A stretch of DNA of 64,000 nucleotides, from the NCBI RefSeq assembly GCF_048268525.1, contig NZ_JBLWVH010000018.1, positions 9,083-73,082 of the forward strand. Direction: 5' to 3'. The stretch is from Maricaulis sp048268525 (GTDB lineage: Bacteria; Pseudomonadota; Alphaproteobacteria; Caulobacterales; Maricaulaceae). The notes below the pieces were generated by a model that did no database searches, was not told the DNA's origin, and saw only the letters and a list, made by a program, of their open reading frames with translations. The position numbers and the translations under genes are program-made. Positions 34,504-42,656 of this stretch are shown here, one piece after another (the stretch's first letter is position 1; every line of letters starts with the position of its first letter).

Positions 34504-35399
34504 TGCGTCGACCATTCCATCCCGGGTCGCCCGCCGAGATATCCGTTGATCACGGGGCGGTCGAGTACATCGGCTTTCAGCGCATTCTTGAGCTCCAAAG
34601 GAGCGATTTGATCGTCTAGAAAATGCCGGAATGCTGCGGCGACCCGAACCATGTCAACCGAATGTGGTGACAGACGCACCGCGGCGATGCCGGCGCGCCG
34701 CAGGTCGAACGAGGGTGTCGTCGCCAGGTGAACGCCGTCGGACAGGGTCTGCAAGCCGTTAAAGGCAAGGAACGGGGCGCCGTCGACAGTGCTGACAGTT
34801 TTTCCGTCCGGGTCTTCTTCACAGAAATAGCGGCAACTGTCCTTGTTGAGGCTGTGAAAACGCGCGTGGTAGCAGCGACCGGAATGTGCCAGTGGCAATC
34901 GACCAAAGCCGAACACCTCTATCGGCATGTCCGGGCGGGCGGCATGGACGGCGCGGATCGCAGCGAGTGACATTTCAACCGGCGGGCACCAACGTGTACA
35001 GCCTTCATCCTGTAGCGCAGCGAGGGCGGTCTCGTTGTAGATGTTGAGCATCGGGCCTGCTGTGAAAGGCCTTCCATTTCTCGCGGCCAGCGCGCCGATA
35101 TCGTTGACCTCGATTTCGGCGTCAAAGGTGGACAGGGATGCGGTGGCGCTTCTTTCGCGCTTGTTGGTCGGCGAGCAAAGCGTCGACCAAACCACTGTTT
35201 TGCCGGCGCGTTCCAGCCGCTCCGCGGCATCCACCAGCGTGGATTCCACGAGCGGGCTGCGCTTGCCGCACACAACCTCGCCAACGTACACGCGATCGAT
35301 GACGGATTCGTCGGCAATGCGCGCGTAGAAATCGGCCAGGGTCTGGACCGGCCAATTGAAAAACAGGGGGCCGAGCGTGAGTTCAATGGGAGCGGTCAT
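34500..35399 (-). CDS. ubiV: UbiV, O2-independent ubiquinone biosynthesis protein (U32 family)
   Basis: 299 residues from the ATG at 35399, overlapping the ubiU stop by four bases. A longer frame runs into ubiU and is rejected. With UbiU it forms an iron-sulfur heterodimer that hydroxylates ubiquinone precursors without oxygen, using prephenate as donor in E. coli. The four cluster cysteines fit: C44 (GEVVCGKRSP), C176, C189 and C193 (GRCYHARF, DSCRYFC), with the 12- and 3-residue spacings of E. coli UbiV. Cytoplasmic. Confidence 0.95.
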   Translation of the reverse strand: MTAPIELTLGPLFFNWPVQTLADFYARIADESVIDRVYVGEVVCGKRSPLVESTLVDAAERLERAGKTVVWSTLCSPTNKRERSATASLSTFDAEIEVNDIGALAARNGRPFTAGPMLNIYNETALAALQDEGCTRWCPPVEMSLAAIRAVHAARPDMPIEVFGFGRLPLAHSGRCYHARFHSLNKDSCRYFCEEDPDGKTVSTVDGAPFLAFNGLQTLSDGVHLATTPSFDLRRAGIAAVRLSPHSVDMVRVAAAFRHFLDDQIAPLELKNALKADVLDRPVINGYLGGRPGMEWSTQ

Positions 35400-36397
35400 C
35401 GCCACGTCTTCCTGTAAGCGCCGGTTGTCGACCGGTGCCCCTCCGTCATGTGGTCCAAGGCCGCGGCTTGCGACACGCAATTGCTATCTCCTGCTTGCAG
35501 CCGATCGATGGCGTTGCGAAACTCCCGGGTGACCCGTTCGACATAGGCCTTTCCGCGTTGGCGCCCTTCGATTTTCAAGGCTGTGACCCCCGCATCGGCG
35601 AGCTCGGGAAGGACGTCGAGCGTATTCAGACTGACCGGGTCCTCGAACAGGTGCGCTGTCTGGCCGCCTGCACTGAACTTGCCTTTGCACAAGGTCGGGT
35701 AGCCGATTGGTTTGTTGTGGTTTTCGCGTTGAATGGTGAGGCCTGACAGTCGCGCTGACTTGTACTCGGCATCGCGGGTGTAACTGACAGCCTCTGCTGG
35801 CGAGCAGACGCCCGACAGGTTGGGTGACCGCCCGGTGACGAAAGACGACAGGTGGCAGCGCCCTTCGGTCATCACGCACAGGCCGCCGAACGCAAAGGCT
35901 TCAATCTCGACATTCACCTCAGCGGCGAGGTTGCCGATTTCGGGAATGCTGAGAATGCGCGGTAAAACCACGCGTTTGACGCCAAAGCGGCGGGCGTAGA
36001 ACTCGACCGCCTCGGCAGTCCCGGCAGCGGCCTGAACGGACAGGTGGAGGCGCAGATCGGGATAGCGCTCTGCCGCATGGTCAAGCACACCGATATCGGC
36101 GGCGACGATTGCGTCCGCGCCCGCCTCCCGGGCGCAGCGAACAGCATTTTTCCACGGCCCTGTATGCCCTGCGGCTGCGAATGTATTGATGGCGACAATG
36201 ACGCGGGCGCCGAACGCATGGGCAAATTCGACGGCGTCCCTCAGCTCGGCTTCGGAGAAGTTGAGACCAGGGAAGTTGCGGGCATTGGTTTCGTCACGCA
36301 GGCCGCAGTAAACGGTGTCCGCACCCGCGCGAATTGCCGCCTTGAGTGTTGCCGGTGTGCCGGCCGGTGCCACCAGTTCGAAGGGGGGAGGCTGCAT
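35396..36397 (-). CDS. ubiU: UbiU, O2-independent ubiquinone biosynthesis protein (U32 family)
   Basis: 333 residues, partner of UbiV. It begins FELVAPAGTPATLKAAIRAGADTVYCG, the U32 barrel start. Cluster ligands C174, C181, C198 and C237 lie in GGLCVMTEGRCHLSSF, SGVCSPAE and YPTLCKGKF. Each is offset by exactly +5 from E. coli UbiU (169, 176, 193, 232). The start codon directly follows the ubiT stop. The order ubiT-ubiU-ubiV and the tight packing match other proteobacteria that make ubiquinone under low oxygen. Confidence 0.96.
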   Translation of the reverse strand: MQPPPFELVAPAGTPATLKAAIRAGADTVYCGLRDETNARNFPGLNFSEAELRDAVEFAHAFGARVIVAINTFAAAGHTGPWKNAVRCAREAGADAIVAADIGVLDHAAERYPDLRLHLSVQAAAGTAEAVEFYARRFGVKRVVLPRILSIPEIGNLAAEVNVEIEAFAFGGLCVMTEGRCHLSSFVTGRSPNLSGVCSPAEAVSYTRDAEYKSARLSGLTIQRENHNKPIGYPTLCKGKFSAGGQTAHLFEDPVSLNTLDVLPELADAGVTALKIEGRQRGKAYVERVTREFRNAIDRLQAGDSNCVSQAAALDHMTEGHRSTTGAYRKTWR

Positions 36398-36934
36398 TCA
36401 TCGTGCTCCTTGCCGGGAGGGACCGTCAGGTCCGGCTTGTCGGGCGGACAGGATCGGAAGAGCCAGGGGGAGAAGATCGGCGAGTGTCAGCTCGGCCTCT
36501 TCCAGGGCATTGCGCAAGCCGACAATCAGGCTGGTGTCGCCTTCGATCCACAGGTCGTTCGAGAAAAAGACCGCATCGCCGTCTTCGCGACCTTCGAAGA
36601 CATTGATCAAGGTCCGGATCGGCGCCTCAATCCTCGCATCACTCGGCCGGGGGGCGCGGCAGGCGATGGCCCGGACACGCGGATCGAGTCCTCCCAGCGA
36701 GATCTGGAAGCTGACAGGCATGTCCGTTGGCGCGATGCAGACGGTCCGGTGTTGCGACAGGTCCATCCGGTCAAAGACATCGGGCCGCTTGCGGAGGATC
36801 CGACGCAAGGCGGCCGACAGTCCCAGTGACAGCGGCAACAGCATGACGCCGCATGCGCTCTGAACGAGGCTCGAGTGCACGTCCTGCAGGCTGGGCAGAC
36901 GAGGGCGGGCGTGGACGTTTCGTCGGGCTGGCAT
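36398..36934 (-). CDS. ubiT: UbiT, SCP2-domain lipid-binding protein for anaerobic ubiquinone synthesis
   Basis: 178 residues from the ATG at 36934. A GTG at 36970 with GAGGTG upstream would add 12 residues. I favour 36934 because the FNR box centred at 37008.5 would place a class II transcription start near 36967, inside the longer form. The SCP2 domain is visible (MPVSFQISLGGLDPRVRAIACR ... DAVFFSNDLWIEGDTSLIVGLRNALE). UbiT is thought to present isoprenoid intermediates to the Ubi enzymes. First gene of a four-gene operon with ubiU, ubiV and a chorismate mutase. Confidence 0.88.
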   Translation of the reverse strand: MPARRNVHARPRLPSLQDVHSSLVQSACGVMLLPLSLGLSAALRRILRKRPDVFDRMDLSQHRTVCIAPTDMPVSFQISLGGLDPRVRAIACRAPRPSDARIEAPIRTLINVFEGREDGDAVFFSNDLWIEGDTSLIVGLRNALEEAELTLADLLPLALPILSARQAGPDGPSRQGAR

Positions 36935-37001
36935 GGTTTGGGAATCTCTATGGGAGCTTTGACGTTTCACGCCCTTGTCACCTCATCGATACACTCACTA
37001 A

Positions 37002-37015
37002 TTGATAATTATCAA
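37002..37015. promoter_or_regulatory. Perfect FNR/Anr-type box upstream of ubiT
   Basis: TTGATAATTATCAA is a fully symmetrical TTGAT-N4-ATCAA site, the consensus of FNR/Anr/FixK regulators. It lies 67 bp before the ATG of ubiT (31 bp before the alternative GTG), downstream of the folE terminator, so ubiTUV is its only sensible target. It predicts induction at low oxygen. Confidence 0.85.
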
Positions 37016-37088
37016 GTCTTGGAGATGCGACAAACGCGCACATCGAACAGGCTGCAAGGGCTGTGAAAGGCCTGACCAACACGCAACA

Positions 37089-37119
37089 AAAAGCCCCGCA
37101 GCCTGGCTGCGGGGCTTTT
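37089..37119 (-). terminator. Rho-independent terminator of folE
   Basis: AAAAGCCCCGCAGC (37089-37102), loop CTG, GCTGCGGGGCTTTT (37106-37119): a 14 bp stem. On the minus strand it runs into five T, 24 bases after the folE stop. Confidence 0.92.
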
Positions 37120-37142
37120 CAGTGTTTGCGATGCTGTGACGA

Positions 37143-37760
37143 TCAGGCGCGTTCGAGCAGGCGCATGAAGCGATCTTTCAGATCGCGGTCATTGCGGAAT
37201 TCGCCGGTGAAGGTGGTGGTGATGGTCGAGACATTCGGGTGGTGCACACCGCGCGTGGTCATGCACTGGTGCTTGGCGTCGACCAGCACGGCGACGCCGC
37301 GCGGTTCCATCGCCTCGGTCAGCGCGTCGGCGATCTGGGCGGTCATCGTCTCCTGCGTCTGCATGCGCTTGGAGAAAATTTCCACCACGCGGGCAATCTT
37401 GGAGATGCCGACCACGGCTTTAGACGGCAGATAGGCGACATGGGCCACGCCCATGATCGGGGCGAGGTGGTGTTCACAATGGCTCTCGACATCGATATTG
37501 GTCAGCATGACCATGTCGTCATAGCCCTGCACGTCCTCGAAGGTCTTGCCGAGTGCCTTGAGCGGGTCGGCGTCATAGCCGGAGAACCATTCCTCATAGG
37601 CCTTGACCACGCGCTTGGGCGTGTCGAGCAGGCCCTCACGGGTCGGATCATCGCCGGCCCAGGAGATCAGGGTCCGTACGGCGGCTTCGGCTTCTTCGCG
37701 GCTTGGCTTGGTCTTGGAGGCGGCTGCCAAGCGGGCAGCGTCAGGGGTCATGGCGTCCAT
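37143..37760 (-). CDS. folE: GTP cyclohydrolase I
   Basis: 205 residues. FolE makes 7,8-dihydroneopterin triphosphate from GTP, the first step of folate synthesis. The zinc ligands C95 and H98 lie in VESHCEHHLAP and C166 in KHQCMTTRGV. The GISKIARVVEIFSKRMQTQE segment is diagnostic (quoted here in full length 20). The length is normal for the short bacterial form. It is divergent from cysS across a 233 bp promoter region and ends at a strong terminator. Confidence 0.97.
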   Translation of the reverse strand: MDAMTPDAARLAAASKTKPSREEAEAAVRTLISWAGDDPTREGLLDTPKRVVKAYEEWFSGYDADPLKALGKTFEDVQGYDDMVMLTNIDVESHCEHHLAPIMGVAHVAYLPSKAVVGISKIARVVEIFSKRMQTQETMTAQIADALTEAMEPRGVAVLVDAKHQCMTTRGVHHPNVSTITTTFTGEFRNDRDLKDRFMRLLERA

Positions 37761-37993
37761 CCTTGCGGATCCTTTCGTTGACGGGTCGGCCTGCCATTTA
37801 CGGGCAAACCGTAGTTCCGGTTTCCGGATCGCGGATATTGATGACAGATGAAACCTGCCGCGACCTGTATTCCTGTGCTATTGCGCCTGCGCGCACGGCG
37901 TTATTTAGGCGCTGGCGGCGCGGTTTCCAATGATTGGGTCGCATGCGGCACAAAATTTTTCAGTATCACACCAGACCAAAGACGGGTTTCCCC

Positions 37994-39379
37994 ATGACTT
38001 CGCTCACCCTTTTCGACACGATGGCGCGCCGCAAGCGCGACTTCGAACCGACCGATCCCGGCCGGGTGACGATGTATGTCTGCGGACCGACCGTCTATTC
38101 CTACGCCCATATCGGCAATGCCCGCCCGGCGGTCGTTTTCGACACGCTGTTCCGCGTCCTGCGCCGCCTCTATGGCGAGGACCAGGTGATCTATGCCCGC
38201 AACATCACCGATGTGGACGACAAGATCATCGAGACGGCGCGTGAAAGCGGCAAGCCGATCGAGGACATCACCTCGCATTATGCCGACATTTACCGGGCCG
38301 ACATGGGCGCGCTGGGTGTCACCCTGCCGACCATCGAGCCGCATGCGACCGACCACATTCCCGAGATGATCGGCATGGTGCAGAACCTCGTCTATAGCGG
38401 TCACGCCTATGAGGCCGACGGTCATGTCCTGTTCGATGTATCGTCCTATGAGAAATACGGGCGCCTCTCCAATCGCGATCTCGACGACATGATCGCCGGC
38501 GCGCGGGTCGAGGTGGCCAGCTACAAGCGCAGCCCGGCTGATTTCGTGCTGTGGAAACCGGCCAAGGATGACGAGCCGGGCTGGGACAGTCCCTGGGGTC
38601 GTGGCCGTCCGGGCTGGCACCTCGAATGTTCGGCCATGAGCGAGAAGCATCTCGGCAAGACGATCGACATTCATGGCGGCGGCACCGACCTGGTCTTCCC
38701 GCACCATGAGAACGAGATCGCCCAGTCGGTCTGCGCCCACAAGGGCGCGCCGATGGCCAATTACTGGCTGCACAATGGCTTCCTGACCATGGGCACCGAC
38801 AAGATGTCCAAGTCGCTGGGCAATGTTCAGCTGGTGCATGAGCTGATCAAGGATCATCCCGGCGAAGTGCTGCGCTATGCCCTGCTGACAGCGCATTACC
38901 GCGCACCGCTGACCTGGACGGCGGACCTGTTGGCCAAGACGCGGCGCTCGCTCGACCGCATTTATGGCGTGCTGCGCCGGTTGGGCGATGTTGAAGCGAC
39001 GCCGGGTGATGTGCCCGCGGCCTTCCTCGAGGCCCTGCACGACGATCTCAATACGCCCAAGGCCCTGTCCGAGCTGTTCCAGCTTGCCGGCAATGCCAAC
39101 AAGGCTGCCAGCGATGTCGAGAAGGCCCGCGCCAAGGGTGAGCTGCTGGCTGCGGCCGGCATGCTCGGTCTCGGCCAGGCGGATCCGGATGCCTGGTTCG
39201 GTCTGACCGATCTTGATCCGGCCGAGCGGGCCAAGATCGATGATCTGATCCTCCGTCGTCAAACGGCGCGTGAGGAGAAGGACTGGCCGACCGCCGACGC
39301 GGTTCGCGACGAGCTCAACGCGCTGAAGGTCCAGGTCGATGACGGGCCGGAAGGCTCGACCTGGCGCAAGCTGGGCTAG
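37994..39379 (+). CDS. cysS: Cysteinyl-tRNA synthetase
   Basis: 461 residues from the ATG at 37994. An in-frame ATG at 37934 adds 20 residues that do not match the family. The class I motif HIGN is at residues 39-42 within CGPTVYSYAHIGNARP, with the zinc ligand C30. The second zinc region GWHLECSAMSEKHLG and HGGGTDLVFPHHENEIAQ follow, and KMSKSLGN closes the active site. A C-terminal DALR-like helical domain ends the protein. The small gene at 39384 starts four bases after the stop. Confidence 0.97.
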   Translation: MTSLTLFDTMARRKRDFEPTDPGRVTMYVCGPTVYSYAHIGNARPAVVFDTLFRVLRRLYGEDQVIYARNITDVDDKIIETARESGKPIEDITSHYADIYRADMGALGVTLPTIEPHATDHIPEMIGMVQNLVYSGHAYEADGHVLFDVSSYEKYGRLSNRDLDDMIAGARVEVASYKRSPADFVLWKPAKDDEPGWDSPWGRGRPGWHLECSAMSEKHLGKTIDIHGGGTDLVFPHHENEIAQSVCAHKGAPMANYWLHNGFLTMGTDKMSKSLGNVQLVHELIKDHPGEVLRYALLTAHYRAPLTWTADLLAKTRRSLDRIYGVLRRLGDVEATPGDVPAAFLEALHDDLNTPKALSELFQLAGNANKAASDVEKARAKGELLAAAGMLGLGQADPDAWFGLTDLDPAERAKIDDLILRRQTAREEKDWPTADAVRDELNALKVQVDDGPEGSTWRKLG

Positions 39380-39383
39380 GGCG

Positions 39384-39653
39384 ATGGCACTCAAGGGCTT
39401 CAACGTGATGCTTCAGGCCGAAGATGCCGTGGGAGAATGTTTTGTCTCCTACGGTGTCGTCGCCGCCGATGCCGATGCCGCCGCCAAGCTGGCCGAGGGC
39501 GCGGCCCTGTCGGAAGGCTTCTGGGCGGTCGAGATCGAGGATGCCTGGGAGCCGGAGCCGGAAGAGGGCGACGCGCCGCTGGGCGACATCCCCGAAGTGC
39601 TGGGCCGGACCGAGCCGACCTATCTCGACGAGGAAGATTACGAGGAGGATTGA
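39384..39653 (+). CDS. Small acidic hypothetical protein, 89 aa
   Basis: I do not recognise the family. It begins MALKGFNVMLQAEDAVGECF, has an Ala-rich central helix (AADADAAAKLAEGAAL) and a very acidic C-terminus (EPEPEEGDAPLGDI ... LDEEDYEED). No signal or membrane segment. It starts four bases after cysS, so it is probably cotranscribed with it. The codon pattern is like that of its neighbours, which supports it being real. Confidence 0.7.
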   Translation: MALKGFNVMLQAEDAVGECFVSYGVVAADADAAAKLAEGAALSEGFWAVEIEDAWEPEPEEGDAPLGDIPEVLGRTEPTYLDEEDYEED

Positions 39654-39722
39654 TCGGGCCGTCTCGCCTCGCGGGCACGGGCACTGGCGCAGTGGCGCAT
39701 TCCTCCCTAGATTATCCCTGAC

Positions 39723-40187
39723 ATGAGCAATGACCTCTACTCCAATGCCGTCCTGCGGCTGGCGGCGGATATTCCGCGCATTGGGCGTCTCGCCCGGCCG
39801 CACGCGTCTGCACGCAAGGTCTCGCGCCTGTGCGGATCGGAGATCGAGGTGGATATCGCGATGGCTGGAACGCGGGTCGGTGACCTGGCGCTGCGGGTCA
39901 AGGCGTGTGCACTGGGACAGGCCTCGGCGGCCATTCTCGGTCGCCACGTGATCGGCGCGTCGCAGAAAGACCTCGTCATGGCGCGCGATCAGCTCAAGGC
40001 CATGTTGAAAGAGGGCAAGCCGGCACCCAAGGGCCGCTTCGCCGAACTGGCCCTGCTGGAAAGCGCGCGCGCCTATCCGGCCCGGCACCAGTCGGTCATG
40101 CTGGCCTTCGAGGCGGTTGTCGATGCCGCCGCCACCGCGACGCGCGGCCGGGCGACCACACCGCAAAACACCCCGCTGACTGGCTAG
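39723..40187 (+). CDS. IscU/NifU-N-like iron-sulfur scaffold-like protein
   Basis: 154 residues. The start MSNDLYSNAVLRLAADIP and the order of motifs match the NifU N-terminal/IscU fold of alphaproteobacteria. Cluster cysteines 1 and 2 are present, C37 in SRLCGSEIEVD and C62 in VKACALGQAS. The Asp that normally sits two residues after Cys1 is Ser, and the third cysteine is replaced by Ser in PARHQSVMLAFEA. It may therefore bind clusters transiently or act otherwise. No isc or suf genes are near. It lies 69 bp after the small acidic gene. Confidence 0.82.
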   Translation: MSNDLYSNAVLRLAADIPRIGRLARPHASARKVSRLCGSEIEVDIAMAGTRVGDLALRVKACALGQASAAILGRHVIGASQKDLVMARDQLKAMLKEGKPAPKGRFAELALLESARAYPARHQSVMLAFEAVVDAAATATRGRATTPQNTPLTG

Positions 40188-40286
40188 GGCCGTCCGCGCC
40201 TGCCACGCCGGCAGGGTGCGATGGACGGTCCGCAAGGCAAGCAACCTCACCCCGATACTTTACTGCGGTCCGCGAAACGCGCTTCA

Positions 40287-40301
40287 TGTCCACAGTGGAC
40301 A
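40287..40301. promoter_or_regulatory. 15 bp palindrome upstream of yidD
   Basis: TGTCCAC-A-GTGGACA is a perfect inverted repeat with one central base, 34 bp before the yidD start. Each arm shares the TCCAC core of a DnaA box, but neither arm is a full match. Probably an operator of an unknown regulator. Confidence 0.4.
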
Positions 40302-40335
40302 GCGCGCACGGCGGCGTTAAAAGGCTTGATTCCAT

Positions 40336-40704
40336 ATGCGTTCACGCGGACGGAAATGGGGGCTCAAAGGCCCGGTATCCGGCATCATGCTGATCGGACT
40401 TCGTGTCTATCAGCTGAGCCTGTCACCGGTCTTCTATGCTCTCGGCATCCGCTGCCGGCATGAACCGACCTGCTCGCACTATGCCATGGACGCGATCCGC
40501 GCCCAGGGACCCTGGCGCGGCGGCTGGTTGACGCTGGGGCGGCTGGGCCGCTGCCGGCCCGGCGGCACATTCGGTGTCGATCCGGCCCCGCGCGAACAAA
40601 ATGAAGCGCCCTGGTGGGCGGTCTGGCGATTCAGATCGAAACCGGGACGCATGACGGATGACAGGCTTCCGCCGGCAGACCGCGCCGACGACAAGGACAT
40701 GTGA
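40336..40704 (+). CDS. yidD: Membrane protein insertion efficiency factor YidD
   Basis: 122 residues. The conserved core reads LRVYQLSLSPVFYALGIRCRHEPTCSHYAMDAI, recognised by SPVFYALG and CRHEPTCSHYA, followed by GWLTLGRLGRCRPGG. An amphipathic N-terminal part (GIMLIGLRVYQLSL) binds the inner membrane near YidC. The C-terminal 40 residues are a longer, charged extension than in E. coli. It is usually beside rnpA and yidC, but here it is alone, before thrS. Its stop lies two bases before the thrS ATG. Confidence 0.92.
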   Translation: MRSRGRKWGLKGPVSGIMLIGLRVYQLSLSPVFYALGIRCRHEPTCSHYAMDAIRAQGPWRGGWLTLGRLGRCRPGGTFGVDPAPREQNEAPWWAVWRFRSKPGRMTDDRLPPADRADDKDM

Positions 40705-40706
40705 CA

Positions 40707-42641
40707 ATGATCAATGTGACGCTTCCCGACGGATCCAAACGCGAACTGCCCGATGGGGCTTCCCCGCTGGACCTCGCGGCGGATATCTCCAAATCCCTCG
40801 CCAAGGCGGCCATCATCGCCCAGGTCGATGGTCAGGACTGGGACCTCAAACGACCGCTCGATGGTGACGCCCAGGTGGCCATCATCACGCGCAAGGACGA
40901 GAAGGCCCTCGAGGTCATCCGCCACGACACGGCCCACATTCTCGCCCAGGCGGTACAGGACCTCTTCCCCGGCACCCAGGTCACGATCGGCCCGGCCATC
41001 GAGGACGGCTTCTACTACGACTTCGCCCGCGACGAGCCGTTCACGCCGGACGATTTCGAGGCCATAGAGAAGCGCATGGCGGCCATTGTCGATGCCGACC
41101 TGCCCTTCGAGCGTGAGGTATGGGACCGCAATGACGCCATCGCCAAGTTCGAGGAGATGGGCGAGGCCTACAAGGCCGAGCTGATCCGCGACCTGCCGGA
41201 AGACGAGACGATCACCATCTATCGCCAGGGCGAGTGGTTCGACCTCTGCCTCGGGCCGCATCTTCCCTCGACGGGCAAGATCGGCAAGGCGTTCAAGTTG
41301 ATGAAAGTGGCCGGTGCCTATTGGCGCGGCGATCATCGCAACGCCATGCTGCAGCGGATCTACGGCACGGCCTGGGCCGATGACAAACAGCTCAAGGCGC
41401 ATCTGCATCGCATCGAAGAGGCCGAGAAGCGCGACCACCGCAAACTCGGCAAGCAGATGGAACTCTTCCACTTCCAGGAAGAAGCCCAGGGCCAGGTGTT
41501 CTGGCATCCCAATGGCTGGCGGCTCTACCGCACGGTGACCAGCTATATGCGTCGCCGTCTCGAGGCCTCCGGCTATGTCGAGATCAAGACGCCGCAGTTG
41601 ATGGATCGCAAGTTCTGGGAAGCGTCAGGCCACTGGGACAAGTATCGCGAGAACATGTTCATCTCCTCGATCGACCAGGAAGAAAAAGTCCTGGCCGTGA
41701 AGCCGATGAACTGCCCCTGCCACGTCCAGGTCTTCAACCAGGGCCAGAAGTCCTATCGCGACCTGCCGCTGCGCATGGCCGAGTTCGGCTCCTGCCACCG
41801 CTATGAGCCATCCGGCTCCCTGCACGGGCTGATGCGGGTCCGCGGCTTTGTGCAGGACGACGCCCACATCTTCTGCACCAGCGACCAGATCACGGCGGAA
41901 GTCAGCGATTTCTGTGAGCTGCTGAAATCCGTCTATGCCGATTTCGGCTTTGAGGAGCCGCGGATCAAATTCTCCGATCGCCCGGAACAGCGGGTCGGGT
42001 CGGACGAGGTCTGGGATCAGGCCGAAGCCTCGCTCAAGGCCGCGGCTGAAGCCTCGGGTCTCGACTATGAGTACAATCCGGGCGATGGCGCCTTCTACGG
42101 TCCCAAGCTCGACTTTGTGGTCAAGGATGCGATCGGCCGTGAGTGGCAAACGGGCACGATCCAGTGCGACTTCAACCTGCCGGAGCGTCTCGACGCCAGC
42201 TTCATCGGCGATGACAGCGAGAAGCATCGCCCGGTCATGCTGCACCGGGCCATCCTCGGCTCTCTGGAGCGTTTCCTCGGTGTGTTGATCGAGAGCTATG
42301 CCGGCAAGCTGCCATTCTGGCTGGCTCCGCGTCAGGTCGTGATCGCCACGATCACCTCCGACGCCGACGCCTATGCCGAAGAGGTCAAGGCGGCGATGCT
42401 CAAGGCCGGTCTCCACGCCGAGACCGACACGCGCAACGAGAAGATCAACTACAAGGTCCGCGAACATTCCGTCGGCAAGGTTCCGGTCATTGCCGTTGTC
42501 GGTCGCAAGGAAGCCGAAGAGGGCACGCTGGCCCTGCGCTTCCTCGGTGAAGGCGGCAAGACCCAGGAAATCATGTCGCTGGACGACGCCATTGCCCGCT
42601 TGAGCGAGGACGCCAAGGCGCCCGACCTCAAGCGCGCTTAG
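40707..42641 (+). CDS. thrS: Threonyl-tRNA synthetase
   Basis: 644 residues from the ATG at 40707, spaced correctly from AAGGA (40693-40697); a GTG at 40701 is too close. Domains in order: TGS (INVTLPDGSKRELPDGASP), editing domain SAD (DTAHILAQAVQDLFPG, YRQGEWFDLCLGPHLPSTG), class II catalytic core (MNCPCHVQVFNQGQKSYRDLPLR, with zinc-binding Cys; GLMRVRGFVQDDAHIFC) and anticodon-binding domain. Full length and intact. No T-box leader, as expected in proteobacteria. Confidence 0.98.
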   Translation: MINVTLPDGSKRELPDGASPLDLAADISKSLAKAAIIAQVDGQDWDLKRPLDGDAQVAIITRKDEKALEVIRHDTAHILAQAVQDLFPGTQVTIGPAIEDGFYYDFARDEPFTPDDFEAIEKRMAAIVDADLPFEREVWDRNDAIAKFEEMGEAYKAELIRDLPEDETITIYRQGEWFDLCLGPHLPSTGKIGKAFKLMKVAGAYWRGDHRNAMLQRIYGTAWADDKQLKAHLHRIEEAEKRDHRKLGKQMELFHFQEEAQGQVFWHPNGWRLYRTVTSYMRRRLEASGYVEIKTPQLMDRKFWEASGHWDKYRENMFISSIDQEEKVLAVKPMNCPCHVQVFNQGQKSYRDLPLRMAEFGSCHRYEPSGSLHGLMRVRGFVQDDAHIFCTSDQITAEVSDFCELLKSVYADFGFEEPRIKFSDRPEQRVGSDEVWDQAEASLKAAAEASGLDYEYNPGDGAFYGPKLDFVVKDAIGREWQTGTIQCDFNLPERLDASFIGDDSEKHRPVMLHRAILGSLERFLGVLIESYAGKLPFWLAPRQVVIATITSDADAYAEEVKAAMLKAGLHAETDTRNEKINYKVREHSVGKVPVIAVVGRKEAEEGTLALRFLGEGGKTQEIMSLDDAIARLSEDAKAPDLKRA

Positions 42642-42656
42642 GTACAGGATACCGCG

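Noticed and set aside
37901..39403. 500-codon minus-strand frame over cysS
   Set aside because: It is the antisense shadow of a clear CysS gene in GC-rich DNA, with no recognisable motifs and no ribosome site.
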